A stretch of 64,000 nt of DNA, taken from NCBI RefSeq assembly GCF_009671205.1, contig NZ_CP045309.1, positions 6,218,001 through 6,282,000 on the forward strand. The letters run 5' to 3'. The notes below the pieces were generated by a model. That model was not told the origin of the DNA. It worked only from the letters and a program-made list of their open reading frames with translations, and did not search any database. The position numbers and the translations under genes are program-made. Within the stretch, counting starts at the first letter, position 1. Each line of letters opens with the position of its first letter. This stretch comes from Micromonospora terminaliae. GTDB taxonomy: Bacteria > Actinomycetota > Actinomycetes > Mycobacteriales > Micromonosporaceae. Positions 1 through 8,706 of the stretch are shown in pieces.

Positions 1-123
1 CTGACCGGCCGGCACCGGCGAGTCGGAGAACGGACGCAGATATTCACTGTACGACACTGCACTGATACTCTGGGTATCCCCGGTGATAATGGGGCCCGGC
101 GCCGCGCGAGAGGATGGCCCATC

Positions 124-282
124 ATGGTCAAGAAGGTCCTCACCTGGGCCCTGGTCGCATTCTTGATCTTCTTTATCGCCTACCGGCCCAACTCCGCCGC
201 GGACGTGGCCAAGTCCCTCGGCGGCGGAATCATGGACATCGCCCAGGGCTTCGGCGACTTCTTCACCAACCTGGTCGCCTAA
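124..282 (+). CDS. small membrane protein, 52 aa, unknown function
   Basis: A 52-residue ORF opens at ATG 124, preceded by GAGAGG at 108-113, and closes with TAA at 280-282, seven bases before the next gene. Residues 4-20 are a clear hydrophobic segment (VLTWALVAFLIFFIAY). The remainder is a short amphipathic tail with small residues and phenylalanines (GGGIMDIAQGFGDFF). It is probably a single-pass protein co-transcribed with the PH-domain gene. Function is unknown. The tight spacing and the coherent hydrophobic-then-amphipathic pattern argue that it is real. The reading frames that overlap it give Arg/Pro-rich peptides typical of GC-rich noise. Confidence 0.75.
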   Translation: MVKKVLTWALVAFLIFFIAYRPNSAADVAKSLGGGIMDIAQGFGDFFTNLVA

Positions 283-288
283 CCGCCC

Positions 289-1164
289 ATGGGAAGCCCC
301 GCCGGTCCGCCGTTCGACCCCGACGATCCCGACCGGGAGCGCCGGGAGCGCGACACCGAGCCCATCCCGCGGATCGACCCCGACGACGGGCCGGGCTTCG
401 GCGCGGGCACCGGCTACGGCCCCGGTCCTTCCCTTTCGGACGACGCCGCCTTCGGTGACGGCCCGGCCTACGCCGGGGAGGGGCGGTCCGGCCGCGGCTG
501 GATCCGCGACCCGGAGGCCGGCTACCAGAGCCCGCAGATCTCCGAGGAGGAGCTCGCCGGCCTGCGCGCCGACGCCTCCGGCATGGCCCCCCGCCGGGTG
601 CTGCCGATGGAGGACGAGCCGAGCGCCCTGGCGGCCCGGTACCTCTTCCCCACCGAGCGCTTCCGGGGCGAGTGGAAGCGGCACTGGGTCCACCTCTCCA
701 CCCCGATCATCGTCGGCATCGCGGCGACCTTCGTGCTCGGCTACCTCTCCGGCTTCCTCGCCGGGCGCGACGTCGGGGCGCTGACCACCGTCGCGGTCCT
801 GCTCTGGTTCGCCGTGATGGGCTGGGTCGCCTGGCGGGTCGCCGACTGGTGGTACGACCGCTTCATCCTCACCAACAAGCGGGTCATGGTGGTCAACGGG
901 ATCATCACCCGCCGGGTGGCCATGATGCCGCTGGTCCGGGTCACCGACATGAAGTACGAGCAGACCCCGAGCGGCCGGGCGCTCAACTACGGCACCTTCG
1001 TGCTCGAGTCGGCCGGCCAGGAGCAGGCGCTCCGCGAGATCAAGAACCTGCCCAACCCGAACGAGCTCTACCTGCGCGTCGTCGAAGAGATGTACGAGCC
1101 GCAGGCCGTCGAGGCGCGGATCGGCAAGGAGCAGGACGAGGCGAAGGCCGACGACGGCGCCTGA
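289..1164 (+). CDS. PH domain-containing membrane protein (bPH2/YdbS-like)
   Basis: A 291-aa protein. It has an acidic, disordered N-terminal region of about 130 residues, then two membrane helices (about 138-158 and 162-185) separated by a short loop. A C-terminal bacterial PH-like domain (about 190-270) carries the usual TNKRVMVVNGIITRR strand pattern. Bacterial PH2 proteins are membrane-anchored scaffolds of mostly unknown role. The gene sits seven bases after the 52-aa membrane protein, so the two are probably co-transcribed. The N-terminal extension is longer than in the simple YdbS family. The family call is secure; the function is not known. Confidence 0.85.
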   Translation: MGSPAGPPFDPDDPDRERRERDTEPIPRIDPDDGPGFGAGTGYGPGPSLSDDAAFGDGPAYAGEGRSGRGWIRDPEAGYQSPQISEEELAGLRADASGMAPRRVLPMEDEPSALAARYLFPTERFRGEWKRHWVHLSTPIIVGIAATFVLGYLSGFLAGRDVGALTTVAVLLWFAVMGWVAWRVADWWYDRFILTNKRVMVVNGIITRRVAMMPLVRVTDMKYEQTPSGRALNYGTFVLESAGQEQALREIKNLPNPNELYLRVVEEMYEPQAVEARIGKEQDEAKADDGA

Positions 1165-1186
1165 AGCTTTCTGTCCGAACATCGGA

Positions 1187-1210
1187 GGAACTGCGCACCT
1201 TTTGCCGTCG
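1187..1210 (+). promoter_or_regulatory. possible ECF-type autoregulatory promoter
   Basis: GGAAC at 1187-1191 and GTCG at 1207-1210 are separated by 15 bases and lie 57 nt before the chosen sigma-factor start. This resembles the bipartite GGAAC/GTC promoters of group 4 sigma factors, which often drive their own gene. It is inferred from two short words only. Confidence 0.3.
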
Positions 1211-1266
1211 CCCCACCGCGCTCTACCGTGGGAGCCTGCCAGGCAGAACGGGGTGTGGAGGTGGGC

Positions 1267-1965
1267 GTGGCCAGCAGGGATCCGCTGGAGGAGGAGTTCC
1301 GCGACTTCGTCGCGGCCCGCTCCGGCGCCCTGCTGCGCACCGCGTACCTGCTGGCCGGTGACTGGGCCACCGCCGAGGACCTGCTCCAGACCGCGCTCAC
1401 CAAGACCTACCTGGCCTGGAAGCGGCTCGGCGGGATCGACGCCATCGAGCCGTACGCCCGCCGGGTCCTGGTCAACACCTCGACCAGCTGGTGGCGCCGG
1501 CGCTGGCACGGCGAACGCCCCACCGAGGTGCTGCCCGAGCGGGCCGGGGTCGACGAGATCGAGCAGCAGCTCGACCGGGACGCGCTGTGGCGGCACCTCC
1601 AGGCGCTCCCGGCCCGGCAACGGGCCGTGCTCGTGCTCCGCTTCTACGAGGACATGTCCGAGGCGCAGACCGCCGCCCTGCTGGAGATCTCCCCGGGCAC
1701 GGTGAAGAGCCAGACCTCGCGGGCGTTGAACACGCTGCGCCGCCGACTCGGCTCCGAGGAGGCCCTCGGCCTGCCGGCCGCGCCCGAGGAGCAGACCGCG
1801 CCGCCCGCGCCGCGTACCCCGCCGCGGGTGGTCCGGCAGCCGGCCGCGCCGCCGGCCGCCCCGGCGCCGCCGTCCGTCCCCGCGCCGCCGGTGGTCCGGC
1901 CGGCCACGCTCCCCGGCGCGGCCCCCGCGCGGCCCGCCGCGTCCGTCCCGGTGCAGTCCCGATGA
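1267..1965 (+). CDS. SigE-family RNA polymerase sigma factor
   Basis: A group 4 (ECF-like) sigma factor of 232 aa. Region 2 lies at about residues 15-60 (LLRTAYLLAGDWATAEDLLQ). Region 4 lies at about 110-160, with the helix-turn-helix around MSEAQTAALLEISPGTVKSQ. A Pro/Ala-rich tail of roughly 60 residues follows. GTG 1267 is chosen because GGAG at 1257-1260 then has a 6-nt spacer; GTG 1261 and GTG 1228 are in frame but poorly spaced. The stop overlaps the next start as ATGA, so the neighbour is translationally coupled and probably functions with this factor as sensor or inhibitor. Confidence 0.88.
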   Translation: MASRDPLEEEFRDFVAARSGALLRTAYLLAGDWATAEDLLQTALTKTYLAWKRLGGIDAIEPYARRVLVNTSTSWWRRRWHGERPTEVLPERAGVDEIEQQLDRDALWRHLQALPARQRAVLVLRFYEDMSEAQTAALLEISPGTVKSQTSRALNTLRRRLGSEEALGLPAAPEEQTAPPAPRTPPRVVRQPAAPPAAPAPPSVPAPPVVRPATLPGAAPARPAASVPVQSR

Positions 1966-3230
1966 GCCGCACGCCGGGGGACTGCGACAACCGGACGGGC
2001 GGTCCGGAGCGTCAACTACCCGTGACCGAGGACGAGCTGGAACGGGCGCTGCGGCAGACGCTGGCCGGCCGCGTCGCCACGTCCCGGCCGCTCCCCGCCG
2101 ACCCGGCCGGCGCCGCGCTCCGGCGGGCCCGGCGTACCGCGCGGCGTCGCACGCTGACCGGGCTCGCCCTGGCCGGCGTGGCAACCGTGCTCGTCACCAC
2201 CGGCATGGCCCAGCTCGGCGGGCCCTCCGGGCACGGCGGCACGCCGACCGTGGTGCTCGGTGACCCGGACGGGTTCTCGCCCTCACCGCTGCCCACGGCC
2301 ACGAGCCCGGCGCCCGGCCCGGGCCCGGTACGCGCCGAGCTCGACCTGATCGTCGGCTCGTGGCTCGACACCAGCGGGGGCGAGCGCCGGGAACTGACCG
2401 GGGTGAGCGGCGTCGAGCGGGCGCAGCGGGTCCCGGACTACGGTGGCTGGCTCGTGACGTCGGAGGCCACCGCGGCCGGCCGTACCCTCTGGTGGGTGCC
2501 GCCCAACGGCAGCGACCCGCACGTGCTGCTCGCCGGGGCGGACGCCGTGGTGGTGTCCCCCGACGGGCGGCAGGTCGCCTGGCGCGACGGCGCCCACCTG
2601 GTCGCCGCCGGCGTGGTGGGGGGCCAGCTCGTGGCCAGCACGCGGACGACGGCCGCCGAAGGGGCGACGCCGGTCGGCTTCGCCGGCGACGCCGTGCTGG
2701 TCCGGCAGCCGGACCGCGGCGGGGTCGGCGTCTGGCGACGCTCGGCGGGCACGACGCCGGGCGCGGCCCGCCCGGACGTGCTCGCCGTCTACGGGACGCT
2801 GCCCGACGGCCGGGTGGTCGGCCTGGTCTCCGCCGGCACGCCCCGGCGGCCCTGCGTGGCCCTGCTCGACCCGGCCCGCGACCTCGCCCCGGTCCGCACC
2901 GGCTGCGGTCCGGCCGTGGCCACCGACGGCCTCGGCGGGGTCTCCGCCGACGGGCGGTGGCTGCTGGCCAACACGCGCACGGGCGCCGTGCTCGTCGACC
3001 TGGCCGGCCTCCGTGGCACCACCGCCACCACCACCCGCCCGGCCGGCCCGGCCGTCGCCGGTGCGGTGGCCTGGACCCGCAGCGGGGCCGCGCTGCACGT
3101 CGACGCCACCGGCGGCCTGGTGCGGGTACGCCCCGACCGGGTGCTGGCCGGCGAGCGTCCCACCGCCTCGCCCCTCGACGGGGTGGGCCCGAACGAGCGC
3201 CCCGTGGTGGTCGCCGACACCCGCTCCTGA
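1962..3230 (+). CDS. membrane-anchored propeller-like protein coupled to the sigma factor
   Basis: A 422-aa protein starting at ATG 1962 inside the sigma-factor stop (ATGA). An N-terminal cytoplasmic stretch of about 65 residues (TEDELERALRQTLAGRV) precedes one transmembrane helix (about 65-87). The rest is a large extracytoplasmic region with repeated blade-like units (VVVSPDGRQVAWRDGAHLV, GVSADGRWLLANTRTG) resembling TolB/WD40-like beta-propellers. No zinc-type anti-sigma motif is visible. Position and topology suggest a signal-input or anti-sigma partner of the SigE-family factor, which is inference. A much longer upstream extension of this frame overlaps the sigma gene and is rejected. 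Confidence 0.78.
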   Translation: MSRTPGDCDNRTGGPERQLPVTEDELERALRQTLAGRVATSRPLPADPAGAALRRARRTARRRTLTGLALAGVATVLVTTGMAQLGGPSGHGGTPTVVLGDPDGFSPSPLPTATSPAPGPGPVRAELDLIVGSWLDTSGGERRELTGVSGVERAQRVPDYGGWLVTSEATAAGRTLWWVPPNGSDPHVLLAGADAVVVSPDGRQVAWRDGAHLVAAGVVGGQLVASTRTTAAEGATPVGFAGDAVLVRQPDRGGVGVWRRSAGTTPGAARPDVLAVYGTLPDGRVVGLVSAGTPRRPCVALLDPARDLAPVRTGCGPAVATDGLGGVSADGRWLLANTRTGAVLVDLAGLRGTTATTTRPAGPAVAGAVAWTRSGAALHVDATGGLVRVRPDRVLAGERPTASPLDGVGPNERPVVVADTRS

Positions 3231-3251
3231 CCGGGGCGTAGCGTCGGCGGG

Positions 3252-4118
3252 GTGAGCGCGGCCGCCCGGATCGACCTGCACACCCACTCCACCGCCAGCG
3301 ACGGCACCCTCGGCCCCGCCGAGCTGGTCCGGGCCGCCGCCGCGGCCGGCCTCGACGTCGTGGCGCTCACCGACCACGACACCACGGCCGGCTGGGAGCC
3401 CGCCGTGGCCGCCCTGCCGCCCGGGCTCACCCTGATCCGGGGCGCCGAGCTCTCCTGCCGCTGGTTCGGCGTCGAGCCGGCGATCCCGCTGCACCTGCTC
3501 GCGTACCTCTTCGACCCGACCGAGCCGGACCTCGTCGCCGAGCTGGCCCGGGTCCGGCGCAGGCGGGAGGAGCGCGGCGAGCGCATCGTGCGGCTGCTCC
3601 AGGCCGACGGGATCCCGGTGAGCTGGTCGGAGATCCTGGCCGGCGCCGCCGGAGGGACGGTGGGCCGCCCGCACATCGCGCAGGCGCTGATCCGGGCCGG
3701 GCTGGTCGCCACCACGACCGAGGCGTTCGGGCCGCGCTGGCTGGGCGAGCGGTACCGGCTGCCCAAGGAGGACATCGACGTGTTCCGGGCCGTGGCGCTG
3801 GTCCGGGCGGCCGGTGGGGTGCCGGTCTTCGCCCACCCGCGCGCCAGCCGGCGGGGCCGGATCGTGCCGGACCAGCTGATCGTGGACCTGGCGGCGGCCG
3901 GGCTGGCCGGCCTGGAGGCCGACCACGAGGACCACAGCCCGGCGGAGCGGGAGCACGTCCGGGCGCTGGCCGCCGAGCTGGGGCTGCTGGTCACCGGATC
4001 GTCGGACTTCCACGGCACGCACAAGACCGTCCGGCTCGGCGCGTTCACCACCGCGCCCGGGGCGTACGAGCGGATCGTCGAGCTGGCCCGGGGGGTGACC
4101 CCGGTCGCTTCGAGCTGA
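3252..4118 (+). CDS. PHP domain-containing phosphoesterase (TrpH/YciV-like)
   Basis: A 288-aa PHP-domain protein. The metal-binding motifs of the family are present: HTHS near the N-terminus (DLHTHSTASDGT), LTDHDT about 30 residues on, a middle FAHPR motif and a C-terminal SDFHG. Relatives hydrolyse nucleoside 3',5'-bisphosphates or short RNA 5' ends using a trinuclear metal site. It starts at GTG 3252 without a Shine-Dalgarno. TAGCGT at 3239-3244 lies seven bases upstream, which suggests leaderless transcription. Length matches the family (about 280 aa). The exact substrate is not fixed by the sequence. Confidence 0.9.
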   Translation: MSAAARIDLHTHSTASDGTLGPAELVRAAAAAGLDVVALTDHDTTAGWEPAVAALPPGLTLIRGAELSCRWFGVEPAIPLHLLAYLFDPTEPDLVAELARVRRRREERGERIVRLLQADGIPVSWSEILAGAAGGTVGRPHIAQALIRAGLVATTTEAFGPRWLGERYRLPKEDIDVFRAVALVRAAGGVPVFAHPRASRRGRIVPDQLIVDLAAAGLAGLEADHEDHSPAEREHVRALAAELGLLVTGSSDFHGTHKTVRLGAFTTAPGAYERIVELARGVTPVASS

Positions 4119-4137
4119 AGCGTTCCGGCCACGCGGC

Positions 4138-4143
4138 TACCGT
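4138..4143 (+). promoter_or_regulatory. -10 hexamer of a probable leaderless gene (marC)
   Basis: TACCGT ends six bases before GTG 4150 and no Shine-Dalgarno is present. Transcription would begin at or next to the start codon. Confidence 0.5.
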
Positions 4144-4149
4144 GTCCGA

Positions 4150-4764
4150 GTGGATCTCAAGCTCTTCGGCGAGGTCTTCGTGACCCTGCTGGTGATCGTC
4201 GACCCGCCCGGCATGATGCCGATCTTCCTGGCGCTGACCGGACCGCTGGCCGCCCGCGACCGGAACCGGGCCGCCAGGCAGGCCGTCGCGCTGGCGCTCG
4301 GGGTGATCGTCGTGTTCGCCGTGGCCGGGCAGACGATCCTTGCCTACCTGCACGTCGACCTGCCCGCGTTGCAGGCCGCCGGCGGGCTGCTGCTGATCCT
4401 CGTCGCGCTGGAACTGCTGACCGGCAAGTCCGACGATCCCAACCAGCAGGCCACCTCCAACATCGCGCTGGTGCCGCTGGGCACCCCGCTGCTGGCCGGC
4501 CCCGGCGCCATCGTCGCCACCATGCTCTTCGTGCAGCGGGCCGGTGGCTTCACCGACTACCTGGCCATCGCTGCCGCGATCGTCGCCGTCATGGTCGCCG
4601 TCTGGGTGGTCCTGCGCTTCTCCGGCGGCATCGTCAAGGTCCTCCGGCCGGGCGGCATCGAGGTGCTGACCCGGATCGCCGGCCTGCTGCTGGCCGCCAT
4701 CGCCGTGCAGCTCATCGCCGACGCGATCGCCGCGTTCGTCACGCAGTACCTCAACATGGGCTGA
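4150..4764 (+). CDS. MarC family integral membrane protein
   Basis: A 204-aa hydrophobic protein with about six predicted membrane helices and the MarC/UPF0056 pattern: VDPPGMMPIFLALT near the N-terminus, then PLGTPLLAGPGAI in the middle. MarC proteins are NhaA-like integral membrane proteins whose substrate is not established. The old multiple-antibiotic-resistance link has been withdrawn for the E. coli member. The start is GTG 4150. Neighbours on the same strand are the PHP gene (31 bp before) and the RecB-like nuclease (42 bp after). Each seems to have its own promoter. Confidence 0.9.
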   Translation: MDLKLFGEVFVTLLVIVDPPGMMPIFLALTGPLAARDRNRAARQAVALALGVIVVFAVAGQTILAYLHVDLPALQAAGGLLLILVALELLTGKSDDPNQQATSNIALVPLGTPLLAGPGAIVATMLFVQRAGGFTDYLAIAAAIVAVMVAVWVVLRFSGGIVKVLRPGGIEVLTRIAGLLLAAIAVQLIADAIAAFVTQYLNMG

Positions 4765-4806
4765 GCCGTTCCGGCCCTGTCGTACCGGGGTGGCAGGATC
4801 TCAGGC

Positions 4807-5742
4807 GTGCGACGACCCTCCCCGACCGGACGACCCACCGGCGGCCGGCCACCCCGGCCCCGGGCCGAGCAGACCGAGCAGCTCGGCTTCGAGGGCATGC
4901 CGGAGCGGCTCTTCGTCTGCACGCCCAGCAAGCTCGGTGCCTACGCCGACTGCCCCCGGCGCTACCGCTACTCGTACGTGGACCGCCCCGCGCCGCCCAA
5001 GGGCCCGCCGTGGGCGCACAACTCGCTGGGCGCCAGCGTCCACACGGCCCTGAAGAACTGGTACGCGCTGGCCCCCGACCGCCGCCGCCCCGAGGTGCTG
5101 GGCACCCTGCTCAAGGGCACCTGGGTCCGCGAGGGCTATCGCGACGACGAGCAGGAGCGGGACGCGTTCCGGCGGGCGCTGTCCTGGCTGGAGTCCTACG
5201 TGGCGGGGCTCGACCCGGCCGACGAGCCGGTCGGGGTGGAGCGGGTGGTCGCCGTGAAGACGGCGGTGCTCGCCTTCAACGGCCGCACCGACCGGATCGA
5301 CTCCCGCCCCGGCCCCGACGGCCGGCCCGAGCTGGTCATCGTCGACTACAAGACCGGCCGCACCGGCCTCGACGGCGACGACGCGCGGGGCTCGCAGGCA
5401 CTCGCGCTCTACGCCTACGCGGCCGAGCGGGTGTTCCGCCGCCCCTGCCGCCGGGTCGAGCTGCACCACCTGCCCACCGGCACGGTCGCCGCGCACGAGC
5501 ACACGCCGGAGTCGTTGCAGCGGCAGCTCACCCGCGCCGAGGACACCGCACGGGACATCATGGCCGCCGAGCGGGCCGTGGCCGACGGCGCCGACCCCGA
5601 CGAGGCGTTCCCCACCGAGCCGGGGCCGCGCTGCGGCTGGTGCGACTACCGGCGCACCTGCCCGGCCGGCGCCCGCACCCCGGCCAAGGATCCGTGGGCG
5701 GCCGTCGAGCGCCCCGCCGAGCCGGCCACCGACCAGGACTGA
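4807..5742 (+). CDS. RecB-like PD-(D/E)XK exonuclease with Fe-S-type cysteines
   Basis: A 311-aa stand-alone nuclease of the RecB/Cas4/AddB superfamily. The core motif appears as GRTDRID followed by LVIVDYKTG, giving the catalytic D and the DxK. Cysteines near the N-terminus (FVCTPSKLGAYADCPRRY) and a C-terminal cluster (CGWCDYRRTC) resemble the four-cysteine Fe-S site of AddB/Cas4-type nucleases. No cas genes are nearby, so a DNA-repair role is more likely than CRISPR adaptation. CAGGAT at 4794-4799 precedes GTG 4807 by seven bases. Confidence 0.85.
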   Translation: MRRPSPTGRPTGGRPPRPRAEQTEQLGFEGMPERLFVCTPSKLGAYADCPRRYRYSYVDRPAPPKGPPWAHNSLGASVHTALKNWYALAPDRRRPEVLGTLLKGTWVREGYRDDEQERDAFRRALSWLESYVAGLDPADEPVGVERVVAVKTAVLAFNGRTDRIDSRPGPDGRPELVIVDYKTGRTGLDGDDARGSQALALYAYAAERVFRRPCRRVELHHLPTGTVAAHEHTPESLQRQLTRAEDTARDIMAAERAVADGADPDEAFPTEPGPRCGWCDYRRTCPAGARTPAKDPWAAVERPAEPATDQD

Positions 5743-5767
5743 GCCGCGGGATCGAGCTGCCGGCGGG

Positions 5768-6619
5768 TCAGGCCGCGGCGAGGCGCGCGGCACGCTCCTT
5801 GGCGGCCTGCAGCAGCGGGCCCTCCCGGTAGCGCCTCGGCACCGCCGCCAGGGCCAGCCGCAGCGCGCGGACGCTCAGGTCCGCCGAGAGCGCGGTGGTG
5901 GGCAGGCCGAGGCCGCCGTACAGCCGCTGGGCCCAGGCCGGCAGCAGTGCCAGCGCCGTGCCGGCGATCCCCAGGTACGCCCACCTCGGCGGGCCGAGAT
6001 GCAGGCTGAGCCGCACCGGCAGGCTGAGCTTCCACGGGATCGGCGGGGCGGTCAGGAAGAGTGCGGTCTCCGCCGCCTCCCGGGTCATCCGCAGCTCCGG
6101 CCGGACCCGGCGGTAGTAGTCGGCCACCTCGGCGGCGGTGCCCGGCACGTCGGCCGGGTCCAGCCCGACCAGGGCCGCCGCCCGGCGCTGCTCGGTGTAG
6201 TAGCCGTCGACCTCGTCGTCGGTCAGGGCGAGCCCCGCCCGGCGCGCGGTGCTGACGAACGACTCGACCTCGGTGACGTGCACCCAGCGCAGCAGGTCCG
6301 GGTCGTCGATGCGGAACTGCTCGCCGGTGAACGGATCGCTGGCCCGCATCCGGGCGTGCAGCGTACGCAGCCGCCGGCCGGCGGCCTCCGCCTCGGCGGT
6401 GGTGCCGTAGATCGTCGTGGCCACGTAGGTGGCCGTGCGGACCAGCCGGCCCCACGCGTCCGTCTTGTAGTTGCTGTTCTGGGCCACGCCCGCCATGGCG
6501 CGGGGGTGCAGTGCCTGGAGGTAGAGCGAACGCAGGCCGGCGACGATCAGGATCGGCTCCTCGTGCACCTTCCACGTGACCGATCCCGGACCGAACAGGC
6601 CGAGGTCATCGGAGTCCAC
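5768..6619 (-). CDS. oxygenase MpaB family protein (DUF2236)
   Basis: A 283-aa protein of the DUF2236/MpaB family. It shows the family N-terminus (GLFGPGSVTWKVHEEPILIVAGLRS shape) followed by ALHPRAMAGV, and the later WVHVTEVESF. Relatives include latex-clearing protein and MpaB, heme-type oxygenases. The residues proposed to bind heme are histidines, and candidates here sit in the ALHP and WVHV segments. The substrate is unknown. The gene is convergent with the RecB-like gene and lies 42 bp downstream of the fur-like gene, from which it may be read through. Confidence 0.85.
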   Translation of the reverse strand: MDSDDLGLFGPGSVTWKVHEEPILIVAGLRSLYLQALHPRAMAGVAQNSNYKTDAWGRLVRTATYVATTIYGTTAEAEAAGRRLRTLHARMRASDPFTGEQFRIDDPDLLRWVHVTEVESFVSTARRAGLALTDDEVDGYYTEQRRAAALVGLDPADVPGTAAEVADYYRRVRPELRMTREAAETALFLTAPPIPWKLSLPVRLSLHLGPPRWAYLGIAGTALALLPAWAQRLYGGLGLPTTALSADLSVRALRLALAAVPRRYREGPLLQAAKERAARLAAA

Positions 6620-6661
6620 CGACCAAGAGTGCCACGCTTCGCGCGGACCCGGCGTCTCCCC

Positions 6662-7090
6662 TCAGTCGTCGGCGGAGCGGCGGGCCTGGCAGGCCGGGCA
6701 GAGCCCCCAGAAGGTCACTTCCGCCTCGTCGACCTCGAAGCCGTGCGCGACGTTCGGGTCGAGGCAGGGCGCGTCGCCGGTGGCGCAGTCGACGTCGGCG
6801 ATCTCGCCGCAGCCCCGGCACACCACGTGGTGGTGGTTGTCGCCCACGCGGGCCTCGTAGCGGGCGGGACTCCCGGCCGGCTCGATCCGGCGGGACAGCC
6901 CGGCCCGGGAGAGCGCACCGAGCACGTCGTAGACGGCCTGGGTGGAGACCGAGTCGAGACGCTCGCGGACCCGGCGGGTGATCTCGTCGACCTCCAGGTG
7001 ACCGCCGGCGGCGAGCACGTCCAGCACGGCGAGGCGCGGCCGGGTGACCCGAAGGCCCTTCGACCGGAGCAGTTCCTCACCCGTGGACAT
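6662..7090 (-). CDS. Fur family transcriptional regulator
   Basis: A 142-aa Fur-family repressor. A winged-helix DNA-binding half (residues 1-80, with VSTQAVYDVLGALSRAGL as the recognition region) is followed by a metal-binding dimerisation half. The latter has the NHHHVVC motif, CGEIADVDC and a C-terminal CPAC pair. This arrangement fits FurA/PerR-type peroxide or iron sensors better than Zur, but the class cannot be fixed from sequence. No katG lies beside it. The neighbouring MpaB-type oxygenase gene is downstream on the same strand and could be in its regulon (inference). Confidence 0.88.
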   Translation of the reverse strand: MSTGEELLRSKGLRVTRPRLAVLDVLAAGGHLEVDEITRRVRERLDSVSTQAVYDVLGALSRAGLSRRIEPAGSPARYEARVGDNHHHVVCRGCGEIADVDCATGDAPCLDPNVAHGFEVDEAEVTFWGLCPACQARRSADD

Positions 7091-7264
7091 GCGTCCATGA
7101 CAGCACGGTGCACCGGGGCCGACAAGCGAGCGTGACCGTGGGTGGTCCGGGCCACAGGTGAACCGCGCCCGTCAGCCGTGCGTGTGTCGGTGTACGGAAG
7201 CGTGCCGGCGGATCATCACGTCGTACGCTGGCCGCGCGATCCCGTCCACTCGCCGGAGGTGTCG

Positions 7265-7747
7265 GTGTTCAGGGAAGTCAACGGTCTGCCGGGCCACGTC
7301 CTGGTCGTACACGCCGCGGTGGTGCTCGTGCCGCTGCTGGCGTTGCTCTCCGTCGCGTACGGGGTGCTGCCCCGCTGGCGGCCCCGGATGGGGTGGGCGG
7401 TGGCGGTCCTCGCCGTGCTCACCCCGATCGTCACCTGGGTGGCGACGGAGTCCGGCGAGGAACTGGAGGAGGTGCTGCGCAGCCGGGGCTACCCGCCGGA
7501 GGGCCTCCAGAAGATCCACGAGCACTCCGAGTACGGCGAGAACCTTCTCTGGTTCACCGTCGGGCTGGCCATGGCGGCACTCCTGCTCCTGCTGGTGACG
7601 AGCGGCCTCGCCCGGACCCGCAACCTGCCCCGCTGGCTGCCCCTGGTGCTCACCGCCGTGGTGGTCGTGCTCGCCGTGTTCGCGCTGATCTACGTCTACC
7701 TGACCGGCGACAGCGGCGCCAAGATGGTGTGGAGCGGCATCGTCTGA
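7265..7747 (+). CDS. DUF2231 domain membrane protein
   Basis: A 160-aa protein with four predicted membrane helices and the DUF2231 signature: GLPGHVLVVHAAVVLVPLLA at the N-terminus and the central HEHSEYGENLLWFTVGLA. Two conserved histidines sit in or next to helices, which suggests a redox or heme-related role for the family, though none is proven. GTG 7265 is chosen because GGAGG at 7255-7259 gives a 5-nt spacer. A longer frame upstream lacks any ribosome-binding site. Confidence 0.85.
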   Translation: MFREVNGLPGHVLVVHAAVVLVPLLALLSVAYGVLPRWRPRMGWAVAVLAVLTPIVTWVATESGEELEEVLRSRGYPPEGLQKIHEHSEYGENLLWFTVGLAMAALLLLLVTSGLARTRNLPRWLPLVLTAVVVVLAVFALIYVYLTGDSGAKMVWSGIV

Positions 7748-7772
7748 CCCGGTCCGTGGCGGCCCGGCCGGC

Positions 7773-8438
7773 TCAGAAGAGCAGGCGTGAGCAGAGCAGG
7801 CAGGTGAGAAGCACCAGCACGACGCCGACGACGGCGCCGATGCCGTAGGTGAGCCGCTGCGCCTGCCCCTCGGCCTGGTCCATGGCGGCCATGTCCTGCG
7901 GCGGCAGCCGGCGCGGCGGCGTCGGCTGCACGTGCACCGGCGGCCGCCAGCCGGGCGGCGGCGGAACGGTTGGCGGCGGGCCCGCATACCCGGCCGGCGC
8001 GCCCCCGGGCCCCCAGCCAGCGGCCGGCACGGGCTGCTGCGGCCACGCACCGGCCGGGGCGGCCTGGCCGGGCCAGCCACCGGTGGATCCGGCCGGTCCG
8101 GGCCAACCGCCGGCCGGGGCGGCCTGGTGGCCGGGTCTCGCCCACGGGCTGTCCGTGTGGCCGGCGCGCGACCAGGGGCTGGCATCCGCTGGCGCCGCGT
8201 CGCCGGCCGAGCCCGGCTCGCTGCTGTCAGGCTGGTCCGTGCCGGAGGGCTGGTCTCTGCCGCGCTGGTCTGCGCCGGAGGGCTGGTCTGTGCCGCGCTG
8301 GGCTGTGCCGCCTGGCTCGTCCGCGCCGCGCTGTTCTGTGCCGGGCGCGTTCGTGGCAGGCGTCGGGTCCGCGTCGGCCGGTTGGTCCGGGCGTCGCCAG
8401 ATCTCGTCCTCGGGGCTGCCACCGCTCGGCGTCGTCAC
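7773..8438 (-). CDS. Pro/Gly-rich tail-anchored membrane protein, unknown function
   Basis: About 221 aa if started at GTG 8438 (TTPSGGSPEDEIWRRPDQP). The first 190 residues are low-complexity, with repeated short units rich in Asp/Gln/Pro (DQPSG, QRG) and then Pro/Ala/Gly/Trp (AGGWPGPAG, TGGWPGQAA). One membrane helix closes the protein (YGIGAVVGVVLVLLTCLLCSRLLF), making it tail-anchored. The frame stays open to 8549, so the start is uncertain. No enzymatic domain is recognisable. Such Pro-rich, single-helix proteins are common in Micromonospora-like genomes and have no assigned role. Confidence 0.6.
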   Translation of the reverse strand: MTTPSGGSPEDEIWRRPDQPADADPTPATNAPGTEQRGADEPGGTAQRGTDQPSGADQRGRDQPSGTDQPDSSEPGSAGDAAPADASPWSRAGHTDSPWARPGHQAAPAGGWPGPAGSTGGWPGQAAPAGAWPQQPVPAAGWGPGGAPAGYAGPPPTVPPPPGWRPPVHVQPTPPRRLPPQDMAAMDQAEGQAQRLTYGIGAVVGVVLVLLTCLLCSRLLF

Positions 8439-8706
8439 GCCGTCCGACGCTACCAACGGCCTGGCCGGTCGGCCGCCCGACGCGGCGGGCCACCGCGCCA
8501 TCCGCTCCGCCGGTTTGTGATCGACTCCGACTCGGCGAGGTGGCGGCATCGAGGGGCGTCGGATACCGCAAGCTCGGCGACCTGGAGTTCACCAAGACCC
8601 CGCCGTGCCGCGCCGCGCCGCGCCGCGTGGCTGGGTGCGGGCGCACGTCGGGCGGTCCGGCGTGAGCGGTCGAACCATTCCCCGTCCGGCGGTATCCTTG
8701 CCGCTC

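Noticed and set aside
4807..5742. RecB-like nuclease taken as a Cas4
   Set aside because: No repeat array or other cas gene lies nearby. Stand-alone RecB-like nucleases are common in actinobacteria.
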